Positions 58,301 through 64,000 of a DNA stretch of 64,000 bases are shown here, piece by piece. Below the pieces are notes generated by a model that was not told the origin of the DNA, searched no databases, and saw nothing but the letters and a program-made list of their open reading frames with translations. Source of the DNA: Engraulis encrasicolus (taxonomy: Eukaryota > Chordata > Actinopteri > Clupeiformes > Engraulidae); NCBI RefSeq assembly GCF_034702125.1, contig NC_085869.1:9688063-9752062 (forward strand). Direction: 5' to 3'. The translations under genes were made by a program, and so were the position numbers. Position 1 is the stretch's first letter. Each line of letters opens with the position of its first letter.

Positions 58301-59501
58301 GGACGAGCTGGCGTGCATCGGGCCTGAGCACTGCATGGCGGTGTGCGGCAGCCAGGCGGGCTGCTCCAACATGGCATACCCGCGCCTGGTGATGAGCGTG
58401 ATGCCCGTGGGGCTGCGTGGCCTGATGATGGCCGTGATGATCGCCGCGCTGATGAGCGACCTGGACTCCATCTTCAACAGCGCCAGCACCATCTTCACGC
58501 TGGACATCTACAAGATGCTGCGCGAGAGGGCCTCCAGCCGGGAGCTGGTGGTGATTGGCCGGCTGTTCGTGGTCGTCATGGTGAGCATCAGCATCGCCTG
58601 GGTACCGGTCATCATCGAGATGCAAGGCGGCCAGATGTACCTGTACATCCAGGAGATCGCGGGGTACCTCACGCCGCCCATCGCCGCCCTCTTCATGCTC
58701 GGCGTCTTCTGGCCGCGCTGCAACGAGACGGGCGCGTTCTGGGGCGGCATGACGGGGTTCGCGCTGGGCACCCTGCGCCTGGTGCTGGGCTTCGCCTACC
58801 GCCAGCCGCGCTGCGACCAGCCGGACGAGCGGCCCTTTTTCATCACCGGCGTGCACTACATGTACATAGCCGCCGCGCTCTTCTGGATCTCCGGCCTGGT
58901 GGCGGTGGTGGTCAGCCTCTGCACCCCTCCCCCCTCGGAGGACAGGATCCGGACAACCACGGTGTGGGGCGTCCCGAGGGTTGAGAAACTTCCGAGAAGA
59001 GACACCGAGGAGGAGGAGGAGATGGATTCCCTGAGTAAGAGTCCAGTACAGTGTAACGGTAACGGTAACGGCACGATCCACAAGTCCATACCCGCGGACA
59101 TCAAGAAGGACCCCATACCCCTGGATGGCGCCGATGTGAAGCTTCTCATACCGGGTTCGAACCAGGACCACGCGACCCTGAGCGGCGACCTTCCATCTCC
59201 TGTGGAGCATTATGGGAATGGGCACATGGGGCTGATGGGTAAAGAGAATGAGGAAGAGGAGGAGGAGGACAGGGGCGACCATGATGATGAAGATAAGTCG
59301 GTGTGTGTGCGCGTGTTCGACTGGATATGCGGGCACAAGGAGCAGGGCAAAGCTAACCAAACCAAAGTGTCGGAGGAAGAACAGAGACGTATCGTCATGG
59401 AGATGCTTTACGAGCCGCCCAGGGTCAGGATGCTGCTTAATTGTGGCCTTGTGGTTGTCTGCTCGTTGGGGGTGTTCATGTTTGTGTATTTTTCACTATA
59501 G
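54946..59501 (+). CDS. slc5a3: Sodium/myo-inositol cotransporter SMIT1 (4 coding exons)
   Basis: Join: 54946-55317, 55905-56192, 57316-57553, 58216-59501. This gives 727 codons plus TAG; human SLC5A3 is 718. The product is a plasma-membrane sodium-coupled importer of the osmolyte myo-inositol, of the sodium:solute symporter family (about 14 membrane helices). Hallmarks include [90 protein letters not shown], a [17 protein letters not shown] loop, an acidic cytosolic stretch rich in Glu/Asp (about residues 642-660) and the terminal helix ending FMFVYFSL. The C-terminal match to SLC5A3 separates it from SLC5A11. The start ATG is in strong Kozak context (A at -3, G at +4). Exons are very GC-rich at third positions, unlike the AT-rich introns. 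Coding introns are unexpected: the human coding region is a single exon. Confidence 0.97.
55444..55467 (+). other. Candidate in-frame micro-exon (copy of exon 2 end)
   Basis: A 24-base segment between gaacag and gtcaga would encode SYGGRRFK, repeating RYGGRRLK, with no frame change. It arose by the 150-bp tandem duplication. No good pyrimidine tract precedes it. Confidence 0.35.
55484..55608 (+). mobile_element. PiggyBac-like MITE (TTAA target), copy 1
   Basis: It starts CCCCGTAGTGCAGCA and ends TGCTGCAGTAAGAGG, with the internal palindrome GGGTCGCCGGCGACCC. The left TSD TTAA is at 55480-55483; the right one has decayed to CTAC. The paired duplicate in the same intron is an empty site (ttctTTAAgtatg), so this copy inserted after the duplication. 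Confidence 0.8.
55905..56192 (+). CDS. slc5a3: slc5a3 exon 3 (96 codons)
   Basis: [20 protein letters not shown] to REKYMQ, phase 0 at both ends. Acceptor gtcaag|GTG, donor CAG|gtgagc. Both junctions sit inside 8-bp duplications that flank transposons. Confidence 0.95.
56430..56611. mobile_element. Inverted-repeat MITE nested in the X element
   Basis: The roughly 70-base arms start TGCCTCTTTTCCACTGCCG and end with the near-complement CGGCAGTGGAAAAGAGGCA. It interrupts the conserved X-element end ...GTCACTAG|GG..CACAGCCTGGCTA. Confidence 0.8.
57037..57131. repeat. Inverted repeat within the G element
   Basis: Arms at about 57037-57064 and 57104-57131 (around GGTTGCACCGTGCATAGATT and its near-complement), with a further inner ATTACAC/GTGTAAT pairing. 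It would fold into a long hairpin in slc5a3 pre-mRNA. Confidence 0.75.
57180..57291 (-). mobile_element. S-element reference copy (112 bp) nested in the G element
   Basis: Flanked by ATATCGCC at 57172-57179 and 57292-57299, an exact 8-bp TSD inside the right terminal repeat of the G element. On the minus strand it runs from CAGAGATTCTTT to CTACTCTCTCT, the same ends as the element forming coding intron A, and shares its internal TTGCAATAGTAGAA and GGAAACAATGGGCC. Confidence 0.85.
57316..57553 (+). CDS. slc5a3: slc5a3 exon 4 (79 codons plus 1 base)
   Basis: [20 protein letters not shown] to [11 protein letters not shown], then the first base of the Gly codon. Acceptor ctacag|GCG, donor AAAG|gtatct, phase 1. 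It includes the conserved [14 protein letters not shown] region. Confidence 0.95.
57554..58215 (+). other. slc5a3 coding intron C: simple repeats, exon-end copy, SINE and LINE tail
   Basis: In order: (CTAT)n 57557-57660; a copy of the exon 4 end with its donor, 57661-57709; (ATTC)n 57715-57772; a minus-strand SINE, about 57786-57965; about 130 unassigned bases; a LINE-type 3' tail with TTGACC repeats, about 58095-58210; then tatag|GTTCC. AG|GT occurs at both splice junctions. Mechanism of origin is less clear than for introns A and B. Confidence 0.7.
57662..57703 (+). other. Candidate in-frame micro-exon (copy of exon 4 end)
   Basis: A 42-base segment preceded by ctatag and followed by gtatta would encode [14 protein letters not shown] in phase with its neighbours, repeating the preceding 14 residues with one change (Ala to Thr). 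The acceptor lacks a strong pyrimidine tract, so use is doubtful. Confidence 0.4.
58216..59501 (+). CDS. slc5a3: slc5a3 exon 5, coding part with stop
   Basis: 427 codons from (G)[14 protein letters not shown] to the terminal FVYFSL, then TAG. It holds the later transmembrane helices, the acidic cytosolic linker and the last helix. The acceptor is cctatag|GTTCC, with LINE-type tail repeats immediately upstream. Confidence 0.97.
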
Positions 59502-60919
59502 TGCAACTGGACTGATGACTTTCAGGACCAAACAAAGAAAAGAGACTATAAAGACTTTATGGTCAGTGGCGCATGTATTACCTGAGCATTTTTGGTATTG
59601 AACACGGCCTTTAGTCTGTAATATTTACAGTGCAAGTTTAACTTGTCCTGTAATGGATGGACCTAAACAGAGAAGAGACTGAGACAGAGTTTTTATTCCT
59701 TTTGTTCGATAGAGGAAATATCTACGTTGGTGTACTATCTCAAAAGGCTGAACTTAAAACTTGTGTCATGATCGACATACTGTATGGGACAACTGAATAA
59801 CGTAACTATAACATGTGTATCACAGTTTTCCTTTACAGGAAGTGAGGTGGTATTTGCCTTATTTACGGTTCACACTTGTATTTCCTCCTGAAAAGCAACA
59901 ACAACCTGTACTGATAGCTTTTCTGTCTCTGTAGCTACTGTAGGCTATTTGCGAATTTGATTAGGTACAAGAAAATTAAGGACATTCGATCATTCCTAAT
60001 ACTTATTTGAAGTAGTGTCTGTAGCACATCTTGAACAGCATTAGGCAGCTTATCAAATATGTGCAGATTACATTTGTTGCTCAAATGTGTTTGTTTGACT
60101 GGCCAATGACATATATTGTAGAGTGCTGTATGTGCAATTCTATCTATTTCTATCTTCACAGTTGTGAATTGTGCTGTTGTTCTCTATGTATGCATAGCCT
60201 AGCACCTTCCCAGCCTTAGATTAGCTGCTTCTGTTTGTGTTTTTGTTGTTATTTATTTGTTTGTTTGTTGTTTTTAAATATCATTGTTGTTATTCAAAAG
60301 GTATGACCAAGAAACCATTTACCAAAAAAGCCTTTTTACTTAAAGCAGGGAACATGAGTATAAGAGCAAGCTCTTAGGTGTGGAAGTTTGAACTGATGAA
60401 CCAATATAGGGAATGGGAGTGGAACAAATCAGACCAGGGGTCTATATTAAGAAGCTGATCAGGAGGAAACCAGGTTAAGTTAAGAGGTAAATCATCTAAT
60501 AGGTCAGTCCTTTCTTACAGTAAGAAAATGAGGACTCACTCCAGGCTCTTCTATTACATGATTTACCTCTTAACTTGACCTGGTTTACTCCTGAAACAAC
60601 TTCTTATAGGCTACCCCTCAAGTTCTCTGCCATCAGCTTACATACAGCCATAAATTGATGTATTGTTTTACATTTCATTTAGAAAACATGTTTGTCCAAA
60701 GTGACTTACAATTTGTTTCCATTGGTCACAGAACCAGAAATGCATTCTCATGTTGAGAACTCTGTAGGCGTGACTTTATTTACACATAACAAAAGTTTTT
60801 TTTAAGTCAGCTATTTTTGCTCACCAAGGTGAAAAGTGGTCCATATATTGTCATCCATATTTTCTCCATATATTTCCATGTGATCCTTTAACTGGTTTTA
60901 AGTTCTTTTTATTTTTTAA

Positions 60920-61033
60920 CCCCTTAGCGCAGCACTATGGCTCTCTGTAATGTCATAGCAATGTTGTTATGAAGTAGTTAGACATTTTCAGCAAGTGAAT
61001 AGGGTCGCCGGCGACCCCTGCTGCAGTAAGAGG
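60920..61033 (+). mobile_element. PiggyBac-like MITE (TTAA target), copy 2 in the slc5a3 3' UTR
   Basis: Flanked by TTAA at 60916-60919 and 61034-61037. The terminal inverted repeats CCCCTTAGCGCAGCA and CCTCTTACTGCAGCA match at 12 of 15. It is the same family as the copy in coding intron A. Confidence 0.85.
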
Positions 61034-61734
61034 TTAAGGGGAGCAGAAAAGGGTGATCTTCCACCTTGCTCAGTCTTAAGAAGCCCTTGGAGTTTCATCA
61101 TCATAAAGCACAGCCATTTGAAGGCCAAAGGAAATGATTATTTCAGTAATTTATCAAAAATGCTGAATATTGTACTGTCGCTACATATAAAAGGCCTCTC
61201 ATGCCCTTATTTAGATCCCGGAAGGTAACATCAGTAAATGGGATGTCACGTCATTGCTGTGCAAAATACTATTATGTTCTTCTAGGAGAAGAATTAAGTG
61301 TGGGGCGTTGGAACCTGTAGGGGTGGGGTGGTGTGGGTGGTTACATGTGTGCCTCTACTGCAGCTCTAGTCTTCATTTGGGGAAAACAAATACTGGAGAC
61401 TGGACAACCACTAAATGTATAAAAATGGTCCAGTTTGTGGATTACAGTATTTATGTTTGTGTGTTGACATTTATTTGGGAGATGTTTGTTAGAGAAGTGA
61501 TATGAAAAGCTATCTTTTTGTTTATAATCCCTTTTGACTTTTAATGATGGACAGGGGTACTAAACAGTATACATCTGCACAGAGGAACCTGAGTTTCTTA
61601 TTACTATTCTTAATTGGTGTAGCGGTCTGAGTTGATACTCTCAACTTCATGGGTTAGGTTCATCATTAGGTATAGACATGTCTTTCGAATTTCAAAAGAA
61701 ATTCAACGCTGTAATGTATGAACGATTGAAATGC

Positions 61735-61740
61735 AATAAA
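61735..61740 (+). terminator. slc5a3: slc5a3 polyadenylation signal AATAAA
   Basis: TGCAATAAAGACTG lies 2.2 kb past the stop codon, giving a long 3' UTR (59502 to about 61758), in keeping with the long 3' UTR of mammalian SLC5A3. The UTR contains the MITE at 60920-61033 and no other gene. Confidence 0.6.
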
Positions 61741-61758
61741 GACTGTCTTAAGACTAAA

Positions 61759-63241
61759 TTAATTGCCTCGTCTTTCTTGAAGAGTTGATTCATATGAAAT
61801 GGCATATGATATGGCTATCAGATATACTTTAATATTCTGTGTTATATTATATTTCGTAGGCTTGACTTATTTTTTATTTAATTTTTATTGACTTATTTTT
61901 TATTGAATACAAAATAATTCCTGCCCAGTTATCTTCCAATGACAGTAGCCTACCGTATGCCACAACTAGCAGGCAGAGGAGTAATTAGGTCTACATAGGT
62001 TTTTATGTACATCTGAAAACCCTTGCAATTTTAATTTCAAAGAAAAGTAGAGGGCCAGCATTAAGGTGTAATTTGACATACAGTGCTGCAAATTGTAATG
62101 TATGCTTGTCAGGTCTATGACTCTTAGCCCTGAAAAAATAATGGACCCACCACAAATAGTTTAGGAGATAATTAAGTGACACCAAATCAGGGGGAGGGGG
62201 TGTCCTTATTTACAGATTTTTTGTGGAAAAAGTATGCACAGCTGAAATCTGCACTGGTGGATATGTTCTATTGGATGTTTAAGCCATCACATATATATTT
62301 TTCAAGCAAATCGAGTGGGGTCGAGTGGGGACCATTTGCTGATTCCAGCTGGAATGACCCCTATGTGTGGGCTGAGCTCGTTTTGAACCAGAAATACACA
62401 ACAGTAAATGCAGTATAATGTATTATTATTATTATCATATGATGGTGTAGTGAAGGTGGATTACACAATTTACATGAGTACATGAATAACCAAATTGATT
62501 TGGATTATGAAACAACCAAACACACTGAACACATGAACGCTGAAGTGCACAAGTGCATCATTTGAGATCCAGCAAATATCTCCTCATCCTTCCTCATGTT
62601 CACTATTCCAGCACTTGTACTGACCAGTTTATTCCCAAACGCGCTATTTTGGCACATACCATACCCTCACCACGTGTGCTCACCACGCACCAAACATGAC
62701 GTGGCATGTTGATTAATCCAGAAAGAATCCGATACCCTAATGACTGTACTGTACACACTGTACGTAGTAGTAGTAGTAAGCTATCTGCTATCCACTTCCT
62801 CTGTCACACTTGTCCAAGTGCAGGCAGCGGCATGAGTGTAGCACCCCGCCGCCCTTGGGAACTGCCTGCCCACCCACTCTCTCTCTCTCATTCCATGTGC
62901 ACTGCCAGTAGTTTTCCACTGTCACTCCAACTGACTTATCTCCTTCGAGGAAACAGACCACACCGACTCTACTCGTCATACTCTGGTGATGTGTGTGGTG
63001 GTGTAAACTTGATAATCACGTGACTCTCTCCATTCATGCCCATGTAGAAACGTGCGCACCGGGGGGAGAGGCAGAGCAGAGTGCACGTCAGTAACATGCA
63101 GTTACACGCAGCTTTGTTTCACCTCTAAAGACTCACGCTACCTTTTCTGCACGAAACCACCACACATGTCAATGCCGCCAGGGAAAGTGGCCTAAAAGCT
63201 ACAACCTGGATGATCAAAGAGACATGGGGCCCCTCCAGGAT
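61759..63241. other. No gene recognised downstream of slc5a3
   Basis: Mostly AT-rich sequence, with a short GTA run near 62766. No MRPS6 or KCNE coding exon was recognised. Confidence 0.4.
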
Positions 63242-63523
63242 CAGAGCCGGATTAAAATGGCCTGGGGCCCCTAGGCTACAGGTTGCTGCGGGCCCCCCCA
63301 GAAGGCAAATTTTGCGAAAAATGTACATAGAGACTGTCATAATTAAGAGCTAAATCAGGATAACATCCCTACCAACTGTACTCAACACAATGGATACATT
63401 TTCCAATATTGCATCTTGTCACGATTCTGCATATTTTTCACTCATGGACAATTAGGGGTCCCCCTGGTAGTTGGGGGCCCCTAGGCTGCAGCCATATCTA
63501 GCCTGTGCGTTAATCCGGTCCTG
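63242..63523. mobile_element. hAT element (CAGGGCCGGATTAA family)
   Basis: Starts CAGAGCCGGATTAAA and ends TTAATCCGGTCCTG. Exact 8-bp TSD TCCAGGAT at 63234-63241 and 63524-63531. 63532-64000 shows nothing recognisable. Confidence 0.9.
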
Positions 63524-64000
63524 TCCAGGATTATTTAGGTTGATGTACATGTTCTATGACATTTGTTATGTTCCCGTTTCAAGCTTAAGGAGGATGGCTA
63601 TGGTTACATAATAACTCAGTTATTCACTGTCACTTTACTGCTCCCTTCTCTTTTCTATCCCTTTGACCATGTCTGTGTTTTATTCTGCAAATGGAATAGT
63701 TGCCATTTGGCCTGCTGGTGTGATGCTTTGCATCTTGGATAATTAGGCTACAGATGCAATATTAAGGCCATCAGGCCTACAGGTAGTACATGGTTTACAT
63801 ATGTCTTATTATAGGAGACATTCACAACTGACAAGTGAATTAAAGCATAAGAAAAGCTGTTACAAGATAGATGGATTCCTTCTCTGGCTTTATGGATTTA
63901 TTATCTCTCGCTGTCTGGCCTGGCCATGTTTGTTCAAGTATTTGTTCATGCAGATTTACGTATTATAAATTTGTTGTTACCCATCCCATCTGCATCAAAG

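Noticed and set aside
58343..58984. 213-codon plus-strand frame overlapping slc5a3
   Set aside because: Out-of-frame shadow of exon 5 with arbitrary Arg/His/Pro-rich composition.
58092..59360. 422-codon minus-strand frame
   Set aside because: It lies antisense to slc5a3 exon 5; the open frame follows from GC-rich codon use on the true strand and has no recognisable domains.

Overview
The window is nuclear DNA of a ray-finned fish, most likely a teleost. It has vertebrate-type split genes, long (CA)n, (GT)n and (CT)n microsatellites, tRNA-derived SINEs and many non-autonomous DNA transposons, mostly hAT-like with 8-bp target-site duplications (TSDs). No species can be named. Only two protein-coding genes are well supported, both in the right half. 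They are divergently transcribed (head to head), the order and orientation I recall for human chromosome 21.

Layout. 1-37.4 kb: no convincing gene. It holds transposons, foldbacks, tandem duplications and simple repeats, plus a weak minus-strand set of splice-bounded segments at 5.5-8.3 kb. 37.4-48.1 kb, minus strand: atp5po (ATP synthase OSCP subunit), 7 exons, 207 codons, complete. 48.1-50.2 kb: shared upstream region with an NRF1-like site, a TRIM retrotransposon, GT/CA tracts and a TATA promoter. 50.2-61.75 kb, plus strand: slc5a3 (sodium/myo-inositol cotransporter SMIT1), one non-coding first exon and four coding exons, 727 codons, long 3' UTR. A broken THAP-domain fragment and an intact SINE sit in its first intron. 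61.8-64 kb: no gene; one hAT element.

Most interesting results. (1) The slc5a3 coding region is split by three introns, while the human coding region is, from memory, a single exon. Two of the introns consist entirely of transposon sequence bounded by 8-bp duplications that themselves carry the splice sites, so they look like introns created by transposon insertion. The element in the first coding intron is defined independently by a second copy, with its own perfect TSD, inside the next intron. (2) A 469-bp TRIM lies between the two promoters. It has 213-bp LTRs differing at one base, a tRNA-His-type primer-binding site, a polypurine tract, a 4-bp TSD, and a tRNA-like pol III promoter (A and B boxes) in each LTR. 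(3) Exon ends with their splice donors have been duplicated into the adjoining intron several times in both genes; two of these copies would form in-frame micro-exons.

Functionally, atp5po is a housekeeping oxidative-phosphorylation gene and slc5a3 an osmolyte importer. Nothing in the sequence shows co-regulation beyond the roughly 2.1-kb divergent spacing.
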